A stretch of DNA of 64,000 bases from [Clostridium] aminophilum DSM 10710. Lineage in GTDB: Bacteria > Bacillota > Clostridia > Lachnospirales > Lachnospiraceae. Both the position numbers and the translations under genes were made by a program. Where the stretch lies: assembly GCF_000711825.1 (NCBI RefSeq), contig NZ_JONJ01000001.1, positions 62,001-126,000 on the forward strand, read 5' to 3'. Under the pieces are notes generated by a model that saw nothing but the letters and a program-made list of their open reading frames with translations, was not told the DNA's origin and made no database searches. Positions 6,769-15,576 of this stretch are shown piece after piece; the first letter of the stretch is position 1, and each line of letters begins with the position of its first letter.

Positions 6769-8949
6769 TCATCCGATTCCCATAATGACCCGGATTTCGT
6801 CTTCCGTTTTTCCGAGCCGGAATACATATGTTCCGATCAGGACTAGCTGTTCAAAACTGATCCGGCCGGCGTGATAGGCCTCTCTGGACGACTGAAGCGT
6901 CTGCACTGCCGCCGCGTCAGCCTTCTCCGGCACCTCCGGTACATCCTGCGTTTCCGCCTTTGCCGGAGCCGCGGGATTCTCCGCGTCTTTGTGGTGCAGC
7001 GTTTCCGCCTGACGGATCATTTCACCGATCATATACTCCGTCAGATACATTTTCCGGATTCCGAGACCATAGCGGATACGGAACGCCTCCACTGCGACAT
7101 CTTTTGTCCTGCTGCTGATTCCGATGATGCAGATATCATTCTCGATGGTCAGCGGGAAGATTCTGTCTTCACACAGCCTGCGGTAATCAAAGCGCTCCGG
7201 ATCTTTCCACAGTTTCAGACAGCGGACTACCTCATCCGGAATGAACTGAATATGTTTTACATGAGCAAGGGCACGCACCATCTGTTCTTCCGTAATCACG
7301 TTCCTGCGGATCAGATACTCTCCGATCTGCTCACCGTGCTCCTTATCCACCTGCCCGAGACAATCCCGGAACTGCTCCGCGGTGAGATATCCCTGACAGA
7401 TCAGCACGTCTCCGATCATCCGGCGATACCTCCGCAGCTGATGCCGGTTCAGAAACTCGTGATCGGTCTTCGCCCATTGGATCTTTCTGTTTTCCTCCGG
7501 CGCGGCACCGGCCTCTCCGCTCGTCTTTTCTCCGCCCGTTTTTTCTTCGCCTGCGTTCTCTTCGTCCGTCTTCTTTTCTCCTGTTCTCTTCTCTCCGAAC
7601 AGTTTCATCCGAACCGCCTGCAACGTCGCCGCAAAATTGATAATGTTTCCGTAAATCAGCCGAATCGGAAAAAGCGGCGGAAGAAGACAGCCGAAAAAGA
7701 CGCTTCGCATGCCATAGACGCAGAACAGCGCATATCCCCGGAAAATCTGCCGGATGATCATCATCACAAAGACCGCCTCCGCCATGTAATAAGCCGGCGT
7801 ACCTTCCCGGTACAGCGGTTCCAGTCCGAAAGCAGCGGCAAAAAGACAGTAGATCGACACCAGATATCCCACAATCGGAATCAGATTCACCACCTTGGCC
7901 TTCAGATCCTTATAGAACGAATACCGGCCGGCAAAAGAGACCCCGTTGGCTGCAAACACATCCTTCATGCTGACGGACTGCATGGTAATCCCGTACGTCC
8001 ACCGCGTCTTCTGGCGAACCGCCGCGGCAAACGTATTCGGAAACATGGACCGGGTTGTGAGAAAATCCATGCTGACTTTTCCGTTTTTCATCACCCGGGG
8101 CAGCCGGTTCAGAACATAATAAAGCGGTATCCCCTTCTTATACAGTGTCAGTGACAGCAGATAATCCTCCGTCAGACTCTCCGACGGAAGCACATCCCGA
8201 TCTCCGAATTCCGCAAGACGTCTTCCGGAAATCGCAAATCCTGTCCCGGCACAGGGCACAAACGCATGGAGATTTCTCCGTCCAACCAGCGAGATATAGT
8301 GATTCTCCGCAAACTCATCGGCATAGGTCGCCGTCGTGATCTGCCGGAAGAAATTGCGGAACCGGGGCATCTCCATAATCGGAAATACCGGAAACTGCAG
8401 CGCATCATGCCGGTCAATCAGATAATTGGTTGCGAGAAGTTCGTATGTGTGGATGACATCCTCCGAATCGTGAACGGTCAGTGAGGCAAACCGGATCTTC
8501 CGCTCTTTCTCAAACAGGTGAATCTGACGGATCACATGGTTGATATTCTGCGCCTTCGTCGTCGGACCATTCTGACAGTTGACAATCGGATGCACATTCG
8601 GATAAATCTGTCTCATCTTCTCGACCGCCGCGATCGTATCCGGATCGTTGGGATAAACGCCGACAAACAGATGATACATGGACTTCGGATAATCCGTGGT
8701 GTTCAAAAAATTCGTAATCACATCGCCGATGACATTTGCCTCGTGCCATGCCGCAATCGTAACCGCCAGCATCTTCGGCGGAGTATTCCGCAGTTTCACA
8801 AAGTCCAGTTCCTCATCCTCGCCGTTCCGGTGATACCGGATCCCGGCAAGAAACGAGTAGAGAAACCAGATCGAATCATCAATGCCGCAGAGAAAATACA
8901 GCAGTATCATAATGAATCCGACCGTCCGTACAACCGTCTCCCATTCCAT
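6769..8949 (-). CDS. NfrB-like family 2 glycosyltransferase with C-terminal MshEN (c-di-GMP) domain
   Basis: A 726-residue membrane glycosyltransferase. N-terminal membrane segment (10-35); GT-A domain with YPNDPDT (about 100-105), HDSED (160-164), TED (260-262) and the processive-synthase QKTRW (313-317); membrane segments at about 345-445; a highly charged Gly/Glu/Lys/Thr linker (452-488); then two LxxxGxI/LTxEQ repeats (about 508-562) matching an MshEN domain, which binds c-di-GMP in MshE and NfrB. This is the layout of E. coli NfrB, which makes a ManNAc-rich surface polysaccharide on c-di-GMP binding. Product here is inferred only as an exported glycan. No NfrA-like outer-membrane partner is present, as expected for a Gram-positive. 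Promoter candidate at 9008-9036. Confidence 0.85.
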   Translation of the reverse strand: MEWETVVRTVGFIMILLYFLCGIDDSIWFLYSFLAGIRYHRNGEDEELDFVKLRNTPPKMLAVTIAAWHEANVIGDVITNFLNTTDYPKSMYHLFVGVYPNDPDTIAAVEKMRQIYPNVHPIVNCQNGPTTKAQNINHVIRQIHLFEKERKIRFASLTVHDSEDVIHTYELLATNYLIDRHDALQFPVFPIMEMPRFRNFFRQITTATYADEFAENHYISLVGRRNLHAFVPCAGTGFAISGRRLAEFGDRDVLPSESLTEDYLLSLTLYKKGIPLYYVLNRLPRVMKNGKVSMDFLTTRSMFPNTFAAAVRQKTRWTYGITMQSVSMKDVFAANGVSFAGRYSFYKDLKAKVVNLIPIVGYLVSIYCLFAAAFGLEPLYREGTPAYYMAEAVFVMMIIRQIFRGYALFCVYGMRSVFFGCLLPPLFPIRLIYGNIINFAATLQAVRMKLFGEKRTGEKKTDEENAGEEKTGGEKTSGEAGAAPEENRKIQWAKTDHEFLNRHQLRRYRRMIGDVLICQGYLTAEQFRDCLGQVDKEHGEQIGEYLIRRNVITEEQMVRALAHVKHIQFIPDEVVRCLKLWKDPERFDYRRLCEDRIFPLTIENDICIIGISSRTKDVAVEAFRIRYGLGIRKMYLTEYMIGEMIRQAETLHHKDAENPAAPAKAETQDVPEVPEKADAAAVQTLQSSREAYHAGRISFEQLVLIGTYVFRLGKTEDEIRVIMGIG

Positions 8950-9007
8950 AAATCTTTCCCCGTCTTCCCTATCTCATACGCTTCTGCTCTTTGATGCAGG
9001 CCTTACA

Positions 9008-9036
9008 ATAATACTTGTTATTTTTCTGTTTTTCAA
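9008..9036 (-). promoter_or_regulatory. Promoter candidate for the NfrB-like gene
   Basis: On the minus strand TTGAAA (9036-9031), 17 bp spacer, TATTAT (9013-9008), about 60 bp before the ATG at 8949. Confidence 0.5.
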
Positions 9037-9122
9037 CCGTTTTCATCAAAAAGCACGAATGATAAAACATTATATGATTCCGTCCACACCGGCGGCAGGA
9101 ACCGGACGGATCAAACCGCCCT

Positions 9123-9395
9123 TTACTGCCCTACCCGGGAGATAATCCACTTGCCGGAAAAATGACTGTAATAAAGCGAAAACTGTTTTTTTCGCCCAAA
9201 AATACTGGCGGAGCAGGAGAAGGTGATGCCGATATTATGCGGCTCCTGATCCGAGGAGAGAATACGGTCGATCCGGACCGTGACCAGCTCCCCGTTCCGG
9301 TCCAGAAACCGAAACCGCAGCGGAGTGATCTTCCCGGTGGTATCAATACAGGCAATCACCTGTATGGGTATATTCGTATACAGATAGGAATCCAT
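9123..9395 (-). CDS. Small SOS-regulated protein of unknown function
   Basis: A 90-residue basic protein (MDSYLYTNIPIQVIACIDTT...) with predicted beta strands, no membrane segment and no recognised catalytic motif. Similar short proteins that begin 'Y.YTNIPI.V' and contain PLRFRF-like strands are, from memory, often found beside Y-family polymerase genes in Clostridia. None is present here. The start at 9395 is fixed by an excellent GGAGGTGATTT ribosome site; the frame could extend 81 bp upstream to 9476 but without such a site. A LexA/DinR-type box overlaps its -35 element at 9593-9606, so induction by DNA damage is likely. Function unknown; a DNA-repair accessory role is inference. Confidence 0.7.
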   Translation of the reverse strand: MDSYLYTNIPIQVIACIDTTGKITPLRFRFLDRNGELVTVRIDRILSSDQEPHNIGITFSCSASIFGRKKQFSLYYSHFSGKWIISRVGQ

Positions 9396-9431
9396 GCGGA
9401 AATCACCTCCTGTCTTCTGATTTGACGTTCT

Positions 9432-9559
9432 GACGCTGTCGTTTGTCCCGTTCTCCTTTACTGTGGCAGTCACCATTCGGCCGACGCCGGATTCCGACGC
9501 TGTCGTCCGTCCCGTTCTCCCTCACCGTCGGCACGGGTCTGCCCGGAACGGTATTCTTT
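9432..9559. repeat. Imperfect 64-bp tandem duplication in the SOS gene leader
   Basis: Unit 1 (9432-9495) and unit 2 (9496-9559) both begin GACGCTGTCG and share GTCCCGTTCTCC at the same offset. The first 30 bp differ at only a few positions; the second halves have diverged. The period is not a multiple of three, so it is not a protein-coding duplication. Confidence 0.7.
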
Positions 9560-9578
9560 TCTTTCTCCGTATACTCAG

Positions 9579-9607
9579 ACTATATAATATATCGAACATA
9601 TGTTCAA
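9579..9607 (-). promoter_or_regulatory. SOS promoter with LexA/DinR box
   Basis: CGAACATATGTTCA (9593-9606) matches the Gram-positive SOS consensus CGAAC-N4-GTTCG except for the last base. It overlaps a minus-strand promoter: TTGAAC (9607-9602), 17 bp, TATAGT (9584-9579). LexA bound here would block polymerase. The transcript would have a leader of about 175 nt. Confidence 0.85.
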
Positions 9608-9653
9608 TATTAAAACTGCATAAAATTTCAGAGATTTTTTTAGAATCAAAAGC

Positions 9654-9689
9654 GGGCCGCGGATCGACCAAAATGTCAATCCGCGGCCC
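9654..9689 (-). terminator. Terminator hairpin after the chemoreceptor gene
   Basis: Perfect 11-bp stem GGGCCGCGGAT (9654-9664) / ATCCGCGGCCC (9679-9689). On the minus strand it is followed by a short GCTTTTGATT tract, about 70 bp beyond the chemoreceptor stop. Confidence 0.6.
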
Positions 9690-9759
9690 TGCCGCTCACT
9701 TCTTATAGAAATTTTACTTTTTCACAGGAAATGCATAGCACTGTCCTATGTAAGAACGA

Positions 9760-11760
9760 TCACAGTTTGAATTTATTAACTTCGTTGTTCAGGATGCCCG
9801 CCTGTCTGGTAAGTTCCTGGCTGGCAGCGGCACTCTCCTCCGCTGTCGCGGCATTGGTCTGAACGACGCTGGAGATCTGGTCGATTCCCTGCTTCACGCC
9901 GGAAAGCGACTGCTGCTGGTTATCGGTTGCAGCAGTGATCTCCGCAATCAGGGTAACCGCCTTCTCCGTGGATTCCTGTGTGCTCTTCAGGAAGTTTGCC
10001 GTCTGCTCGGTGAGACGGTCGCCGTTCTGAACCGCCTCGATCGTCTCAGTGATCAGGTTGGAGGTATCCAGAGCAGCCGTGGAAGACTTGCCGGCAAGGT
10101 TGCGGACCTCATCCGCAACAACCGCAAATCCCTTTCCTGCCTCACCTGCTCTCGCGGCCTCAACGGCAGCGTTCAGAGCAAGAATATTGGTCTGGAATGC
10201 GATGTCATCAATGGTCTTGATGATGGACGAAATGCGCTGGGACTTGTCGGTGATATCCTGCATTGCGTTGCGAAGATCAACCATCTGCTCATTGCTGGAG
10301 TTGATCTGCTCCTCCGCACTGTGAATCTGTGCCTCCGCTGTGCGGGCATTCTCCGCCATCTTGACCGTTTCCTCATTGATCTGGTGAATTTCAGCAGAAA
10401 GCTCTTCGATGGAGCTTGCCTGCTCGGTAGCGCCCTGGGCGAGACCCTGTGCGCCGTCGGAAATCTGGGTCGCACCGCCTGCCACGAGTTTCGAGGAATC
10501 CATAATGGATCCGACAACGCTGCGAAGCTGCTCGATCACATTTTCCATGTTGCTCTTCAGGCGGCTGAACTGTCCGACATACTCCTTCTCCAGTTTAACG
10601 TTGAGCTCACCCTGTGAGATATCGGAGAGTGCTTCCGCGATCTCGTCGATATATCCCTGATAGTTCTGCAGCTGCTCGGTTGTCCTGCTGAACGCAACGG
10701 CCAGCTGACCGATTTCGTTTTTCGTTTCCGTCGGAAGCGATACGTTGAAATCTCCGTCTGCGATGCTCTCAGCCGCATCGGTAACCTTGCGCAGCGGAAC
10801 CGTAATCACGGAGCGGATGACCAGAAGAAGCGCGATGACAATGACAGCGATGATCACAACCATGATGAAGTAGCAGATCTGCTGGAACTTTCTCAGCTGT
10901 GCCAGAACATCACGCTCGGTCACGGTGGAATAGAGGATCCAGCTCGTATTCGGAACCTGAGATGCAGCGACGTAATATGTATCCGAGCCGCTCTTGAGTT
11001 CCATCTGACTGCCGACCGTCACTTTTGCCACGGCCTCCTGAAGGAGGGTGTTGCCGGACTGGGCAACATCTTTTCCGTTTACCGCCGGATCCGGATTGCC
11101 GAGAATCATGCCGTTGGCAACGATGGCCGTCATACCGGTACCCATGGGTGTCAGGGTCTTTGTCTCATTCGCGATCTCATCGAGGAAGATATCAATTCCG
11201 GCCACCGCGGTAGAGCCGTCGCGAAGATTCATTCTGCGCATAAAGGTTACGCAGAGTTTATTCGACAGGGCATCAACATACGGTGCGGTTTCGGTAAAGG
11301 TGGTGCAGTTTAATCCGTTTTTGTACCAGTCTCTGGCGGTCGGATCATAACCTTCCGGAACCTGAGCGTAATCGGCATAGTACATCTCACCGTTTGAAAA
11401 ACCGGTATAAATGCCGGCGTTCTCCAGACTTCCCATCTTGTTGGACTTACTCATGAACGCCTGGTATGCCTCATGATCGGCAAAATCGGCGGATTCCGCG
11501 GAAATCGCATACGACTCGCCGCGTGAGACAACATCATTGACTCTTGCGCCGAAACGCTCCGCATTATAGTCGGACTCCAGCTGCAGATTCCGGATGGACT
11601 GAGCCTTAATCTGGGATTCCGCCTGTCCGCTGAGGAACAGGATAATGAATACGATACTAATGACGGTGATCGGAAGCAAGATAAGAAGCAGGGTGGTGCT
11701 GATGCTGTGCAGTGCGCCTCCGCGTTTTTTGCTTCCAGAATTTGATTGAAACAGTTTCAT
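9760..11760 (-). CDS. Methyl-accepting chemotaxis protein with amino-acid-type dCache sensor
   Basis: A 666-residue transmembrane chemoreceptor: TM1 (about 20-45), extracellular double-Cache domain (about 50-295), TM2, HAMP (about 325-385) and a long cytoplasmic signalling domain with the hairpin tip ([20 protein letters not shown] split across [10 protein letters not shown] / [14 protein letters not shown]). The sensor contains [11 protein letters not shown], then ETAPYV and AGIDI, matching the Arg-x-Trp-Tyr ... Tyr ... Asp pattern of amino-acid-binding dCache domains, so an amino-acid ligand is a reasonable guess. The start at 11760 has a GGGGAG site; an upstream in-frame codon at 11811 does not. 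A -10 box GCCGATAA lies at 11828-11821, typical of flagellar sigma factors. No flagellar or che genes are in the window. Confidence 0.93.
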   Translation of the reverse strand: MKLFQSNSGSKKRGGALHSISTTLLLILLPITVISIVFIILFLSGQAESQIKAQSIRNLQLESDYNAERFGARVNDVVSRGESYAISAESADFADHEAYQAFMSKSNKMGSLENAGIYTGFSNGEMYYADYAQVPEGYDPTARDWYKNGLNCTTFTETAPYVDALSNKLCVTFMRRMNLRDGSTAVAGIDIFLDEIANETKTLTPMGTGMTAIVANGMILGNPDPAVNGKDVAQSGNTLLQEAVAKVTVGSQMELKSGSDTYYVAASQVPNTSWILYSTVTERDVLAQLRKFQQICYFIMVVIIAVIVIALLLVIRSVITVPLRKVTDAAESIADGDFNVSLPTETKNEIGQLAVAFSRTTEQLQNYQGYIDEIAEALSDISQGELNVKLEKEYVGQFSRLKSNMENVIEQLRSVVGSIMDSSKLVAGGATQISDGAQGLAQGATEQASSIEELSAEIHQINEETVKMAENARTAEAQIHSAEEQINSSNEQMVDLRNAMQDITDKSQRISSIIKTIDDIAFQTNILALNAAVEAARAGEAGKGFAVVADEVRNLAGKSSTAALDTSNLITETIEAVQNGDRLTEQTANFLKSTQESTEKAVTLIAEITAATDNQQQSLSGVKQGIDQISSVVQTNAATAEESAAASQELTRQAGILNNEVNKFKL

Positions 11761-11820
11761 TTTTTTCTCCCCATTTTCATTACTGACTACCATAGGTTTA
11801 TCAAGTTGCACTTATGGAGT

Positions 11821-11828
11821 TTATCGGC
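11821..11828 (-). promoter_or_regulatory. Flagellar sigma (SigD/FliA)-type -10 box
   Basis: GCCGATAA on the minus strand, an exact match to the sigma-28 -10 element, about 60 bp before the chemoreceptor ATG. The upstream -35 (TTTA/TATA region) is only a weak match to TAAA. Confidence 0.55.
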
Positions 11829-12076
11829 ATAATTTTGTTATATATAAAGGTGATTATTAACAGAATCAAAAGAACGTCCCAATTCACAAAACTCTGATAG
11901 AATCGGATTCGTGCGAAAAAACCGCTGTGCCGCAAATCCTCCAACGCTGAATTTCCCTGAAATTCATGGCATTTTGCGCCATCATTCGATTCCTTTACAA
12001 AAGAAAAAAAATTCATCCTCATCTCCGGATCTCATGAAAATTTATCCTGTTATATTTTCTTTCATCAAAAGCGACT

Positions 12077-12106
12077 TTGAATATAAGATGTTATTTATGA
12101 TAGAAT
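12077..12106 (+). promoter_or_regulatory. Promoter candidate for the PreA-like gene
   Basis: TTGAAT (12077-12082), 18 bp spacer, TAGAAT (12101-12106), about 60 bp before the ATG at 12170. The remaining 11829-12076 is AT-rich and holds no gene I can support. Confidence 0.45.
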
Positions 12107-12169
12107 AGAATCAGAACACGATCTACCGCCCGACAAAGAGAAATGACGGAGACCGTCAGAGGAGGTTTT

Positions 12170-13669
12170 ATGATTCTGAAACAGATATTGAAGCGACGGG
12201 ATATGCTTTCCTGTCTTCTCTGCATGGATCCGCCCTGCAGCAATGCCTGTCCGGCCATGGACCCGGGCCGGGCTCTCCGCAGCGTATGGTTTGATAATGA
12301 AGACGCGGCGGCGCTGCGCCTGCCGGAAGAAAATGTATGCAAAAACTGCAGCGCCCCGTGTGAGGGAGCGTGCGTCAAACCGGGACAGGTTCCGGTTCGC
12401 TCCCTGATGAGTACCTTGATCGAAAAAGTCCGCCCGCAGGCGGAAGTTCCCCTTCCGGAGACCGAATCCCCGCTGGCCAGTGACATCTGCGGGATCCCAC
12501 TGGAAAATCCGTTCCTTCTGTCATCCTCCGTCGTCGCATCGACGTATGATATGTGTGCGCGCGCATTTGAAGCCGGTTGGGCCGGGGCCTGTTTCAAGAC
12601 GATCTGTTCTTTCGAAATCCATGAGGCGTCCCCTCGTTTCTCGGCGATCACCGGCGATAACGGAAGCATCATCGGATTCAAGAACATCGAACAGCTGTCC
12701 GATCACAGCGTCGCGGAAAATATGGAAATTTTCCGGCGGCTGAAGAAAAAATATCCGACCAAATTCATCCTTGCGTCGATCATGGGACAAAATGAAGCAG
12801 AGTGGGAAGAACTGGCCAGACTCTGCGAGGAGAACGGCGCCGATGCGGTAGAACTGAATTTCTCCTGCCCGAATATGCAGGACGACGGCCTCGGCTCGGA
12901 CATCGGCCAGATTCCGGAACTGGTGGAGCGGTTTACGAGGGCAGCAAAGCGCGGAACAAAAATCCCTGTCCTCGCAAAGCTGACACCCAATGTGGCAGAG
13001 ATGAGTTCCGCGGCGGAGGCTGCTCTGCGCGGCGGTGCGGACGGTATCGCTGCGATCAATACGATCAAGAGCATCATCGGCGTCAATCCATACACTCTCG
13101 TCTCAGCACCGGCCGTTAAAGGAAAATCCGCCGTCGGCGGCTACAGCGGCAATGCAGTGAAGCCCATCGCCCTCCGTTTTATCTCGGAGATCGGTCAGAA
13201 TCCTGCGATGAAAGGAAAGCACCTCAGCGGAATGGGCGGCATCGAGACCTGGAGGGATGCGGTGGAATTTCTCCTGATGGGAGCCGGCTCCATCCAGATC
13301 ACAACGGCAGTGATGCAGTACGGTTACCGGATTATCGATGATCTGAAAGACGGACTGAATTACTATCTGGCACAGATGGGAGTCCGGTCGGTAAAACATC
13401 TCATCGGTGCAGGCCTTGACAGCATCAGCGCGACGACGGACGGACTGAACCGTGACACGATTCTCTTTCCGAAATTCAACCCGGATCTCTGCATCGGCTG
13501 CGGAAGATGTGTGATCTCCTGCCGCGACGGAGGACATCAGGCAATCCGGTTTGATGACCGGAAACCGAAGCTGGACGGAACACGCTGCGTCGGCTGTCAC
13601 CTCTGCATTCTCGTCTGTCCGACCGGTGCGGCCGCGCCGGCGCGGAAACGAATTGCAAAAACGCAGTAA
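12170..13669 (+). CDS. PreA-like dihydropyrimidine/dihydroorotate dehydrogenase with Fe-S domains
   Basis: A 499-residue flavo-Fe-S enzyme. N-terminal Cys-rich segment (CLLCMDPPCSNACP, CKNCSAPCEGACVKPG, about 15-75) resembles the Fe-S domain that begins PreT/GltD proteins. A dihydroorotate-dehydrogenase-type FMN barrel follows (about 90-415) with NFSCPNM, AKLTPN and GMGGI motifs, then two 4Fe-4S motifs, CIGCGRCVISC and CVGCHLCILVCP. NAD-dependent dihydropyrimidine dehydrogenase PreA has the last two parts and normally pairs with PreT; here the N-terminal Fe-S domain is fused and no PreT is adjacent. The reaction is probably uracil/thymine and dihydropyrimidine interconversion; another enamide or amino-acid-derived substrate is possible. 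Start at 12170 follows AGGAGG. Confidence 0.8.
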   Translation: MILKQILKRRDMLSCLLCMDPPCSNACPAMDPGRALRSVWFDNEDAAALRLPEENVCKNCSAPCEGACVKPGQVPVRSLMSTLIEKVRPQAEVPLPETESPLASDICGIPLENPFLLSSSVVASTYDMCARAFEAGWAGACFKTICSFEIHEASPRFSAITGDNGSIIGFKNIEQLSDHSVAENMEIFRRLKKKYPTKFILASIMGQNEAEWEELARLCEENGADAVELNFSCPNMQDDGLGSDIGQIPELVERFTRAAKRGTKIPVLAKLTPNVAEMSSAAEAALRGGADGIAAINTIKSIIGVNPYTLVSAPAVKGKSAVGGYSGNAVKPIALRFISEIGQNPAMKGKHLSGMGGIETWRDAVEFLLMGAGSIQITTAVMQYGYRIIDDLKDGLNYYLAQMGVRSVKHLIGAGLDSISATTDGLNRDTILFPKFNPDLCIGCGRCVISCRDGGHQAIRFDDRKPKLDGTRCVGCHLCILVCPTGAAAPARKRIAKTQ

Positions 13670-13785
13670 CAGGCAGGGAAGGCTGCGGAAGTATTGAGAA
13701 CCGTTTTTTGCTTTCCGTTACAATTAATCCGATATCCTGTGCTGCGCAAAACGAAGCCGATTGTTCAGTGAATTTTCCATGCCAG

Positions 13786-13823
13786 GCGGGCAGCTGCCTT
13801 TGAACCCAAGTGCAGCTGCCCGC
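13786..13823 (+). terminator. Strong hairpin downstream of the PreA-like gene
   Basis: Perfect 12-bp stem GCGGGCAGCTGC (13786-13797) / GCAGCTGCCCGC (13812-13823), followed on the plus strand by TTTCGATCATTCTT. It lies in the 335-bp space between two convergent genes. The rest of 13670-14004 shows no gene. Confidence 0.55.
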
Positions 13824-14004
13824 TTTCGATCATTCTTATTCACAGATGGTTTTACAGCATTTCCCCCTGATGTACGGTCAGAAACACCGCAATTCTCTCA
13901 TACTTCCAGTTCAGATACTGCAGAAACGGTTCCGCATCCAGCCCCTTTCCGGTCAGGCGGCGGATCATTTCCGTCCTACCGAATCAGACGAAGTCCGCAA
14001 GGCG

Positions 14005-14673
14005 TCATCCGTTTTCCCGCTCTGCCTTCACCGTCGTAATATAGCGGTAGATCGTCGCCTGTGAACAGCCGAGCTTCTTCTCGACTGCCTGCACCGCCCC
14101 TCGAAGTTCAAAGATCCCCTTCGCATAGAGCTGCCGTACAATCTCCAGTTTCTCATCGTAATTCAACCGCTCCGGTGCGACGTTCTGCCCCTTCACCACT
14201 CTCCGGAAAATTTCATCCGCCGTTTCAGCGATATCTCCAGAAAAAATCTCCTGATCTTTACAGCCCCGGATCATAACCGAAATATTCTGATCCGCATAAT
14301 CATCCGGATGGCACAGCCGGAAAACCGCTTCGGACAGTTCTTTAAAGCGGTTATCGTCAAAATCAATCGACAGAACGCCGACCGTTCTTCCCTGTTCATC
14401 CTGCAGAAAAAGATCCGAGCAGCGCAGATTCCGGCTGTTTGCCGCCAGAACCCGATGATTCAGTACCTCTCCCGATTCCCGGTCCACACCTCTCTCGAGT
14501 GCATCGGTCAGTCTCTTCGGCAACGGATCGCCTGCCCTTCGTCCGCTGATCTCACCGTTCACGATACGGCAGATTTTATCCCGATCGAATAAAACAATCT
14601 CATAATCCGGTCCAAGGACTGCTCCCAGAAAAGCCGTCATTCTTTCATACTGTCGAAGCAGTGTATTCTCCAT
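14005..14673 (-). CDS. YheO/DauR-family regulator (PAS-like plus HTH)
   Basis: A 222-residue transcriptional regulator. The N-terminal YheO-like PAS domain (about 10-120; GPDYEIVLFD, GEISGRRAGDPL, GVLSIDFDD) is followed by a C-terminal helix-turn-helix (about 175-220; LYAKGIFELRGAVQAVEKKLG, with SQATIYRYI as recognition helix). DauR-type proteins control D-amino-acid or tryptophan-related catabolism and are often linked to RidA-family genes. Here the gene is divergent from ridA, tryptophanase and an NSS transporter, so it is the probable regulator of that set, sensing an amino acid or imine derivative. Promoter candidate TTGTGC-18 bp-TATAAT at 14747-14718. Confidence 0.88.
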   Translation of the reverse strand: MENTLLRQYERMTAFLGAVLGPDYEIVLFDRDKICRIVNGEISGRRAGDPLPKRLTDALERGVDRESGEVLNHRVLAANSRNLRCSDLFLQDEQGRTVGVLSIDFDDNRFKELSEAVFRLCHPDDYADQNISVMIRGCKDQEIFSGDIAETADEIFRRVVKGQNVAPERLNYDEKLEIVRQLYAKGIFELRGAVQAVEKKLGCSQATIYRYITTVKAERENG

Positions 14674-14717
14674 CTCCGTCCCCCGTCATTCATCCTGCTC
14701 TCCGCAGTGTTTTTCTC

Positions 14718-14747
14718 ATTATAAACGGTGATGCCTTCCGAGCACAA
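14718..14747 (-). promoter_or_regulatory. Promoter candidate for the YheO/DauR regulator
   Basis: Minus strand TTGTGC (14747-14742), 18 bp, TATAAT (14723-14718), about 45 bp before the ATG. Confidence 0.5.
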
Positions 14748-14865
14748 GGCAAAACGAGAATTTATTCTCACATTCTTCTTCTCGTCTTTCGTTTCGAAAA
14801 TTATGCATTTTGTACACATTATGTCTCGTTAAATAATTGTCTATATTATTTCTGCACAATTATTA

Positions 14866-14894
14866 TTGACATCGTTTTCTTATAGTGATAATTT
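14866..14894 (+). promoter_or_regulatory. Promoter candidate for ridA/tryptophanase
   Basis: TTGACA (14866-14871) followed after 15-17 bp by GATAATTT (14887-14894). The surrounding 14820-14945 is very AT-rich, as expected for a divergent regulatory region. Confidence 0.5.
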
Positions 14895-14966
14895 ATTCTT
14901 GTCATAAAAATTTTGGATCAAAGGAATAAATTATAATTATATCGGATCATAAGGAGGTGAAACCGA

Positions 14967-15344
14967 ATGAAAACACCCATCTGCACAGAGAAAGCCCCCG
15001 CCGCGATCGGGCCGTACTCACAGGGGATCAAAGCCGGGAATCTGATCATCACATCCGGTCAGCTGCCGATTGACATTTCCACCGGAGCATTTCCGGAGGG
15101 AATCGAAGCGCAGACCCGACAGTCGCTGGAAAACTGTAAAGCGGTTCTGGAAAAGGCCGGAGCATCGATGAATGATGTCATCAAGACCACCGTTTTTCTC
15201 AGCGACATGAATCACTTTGCCGCAATGAACAGCGTGTATGCTTCTTTCTTTGAGGGCGACTGCCCGGCGAGAAGCGCCGTGGAAGTTGCACGTCTTCCGA
15301 AGGATGCTCTGGTCGAGATCGAGTGCATCGCCGTGACAGGATAA
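14967..15344 (+). CDS. ridA: RidA-family enamine/imine deaminase
   Basis: A 125-residue RidA/YjgF/TdcF protein with the family marks [35 protein letters not shown], the substrate-carboxylate arginine in [20 protein letters not shown], and full family length. It hydrolyses reactive 2-aminoacrylate and other enamines/imines released by PLP enzymes to 2-oxo acids and ammonia. It sits just before tryptophanase, which forms aminoacrylate during beta-elimination, so the pairing makes chemical sense. A canonical AAGGAGGTG ribosome site precedes the ATG. Confidence 0.95.
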   Translation: MKTPICTEKAPAAIGPYSQGIKAGNLIITSGQLPIDISTGAFPEGIEAQTRQSLENCKAVLEKAGASMNDVIKTTVFLSDMNHFAAMNSVYASFFEGDCPARSAVEVARLPKDALVEIECIAVTG

Positions 15345-15576
15345 CGCATTTCGCAGCACGATTCGCGATATTCGAATGTCTGACCGCAATCGTCAGCCCC
15401 TGTGTATGCGGGACTTAACCCCGCATACCGTACAAATCAAAAATACTGTCCGCCAGTCGCCACGCGGGCCGAAAGGCAACTGCGATGACCGGGGTATTAA
15501 TACATGGCCGGCTTCTGACAATCCGTCCGGAGGCACAAAGGCCGGTCAAAACATTAATATTTGGGAGGTATTATCA
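15345..15576 (+). promoter_or_regulatory. Structured leader between ridA and tryptophanase
   Basis: A 232-nt gap containing GTATGCGGG-acttaac-CCCGCATAC (about 15405-15430, perfect 9-bp stem), a GGGCCGAAAGGC-type small hairpin and two copies of GGCCGG flanking the last 60 nt. No U-tract terminator follows the stems. The frame of tryptophanase is open through most of it and includes two Trp codons, but no leader peptide with its own stop and ribosome site is evident. Not matched to a riboswitch class I know. Confidence 0.35.

Noticed and set aside
15345-15576. tnaC-type leader peptide
   Set aside because: No short frame with ribosome site, Trp codon and its own stop could be found; the frame there runs into tryptophanase itself.
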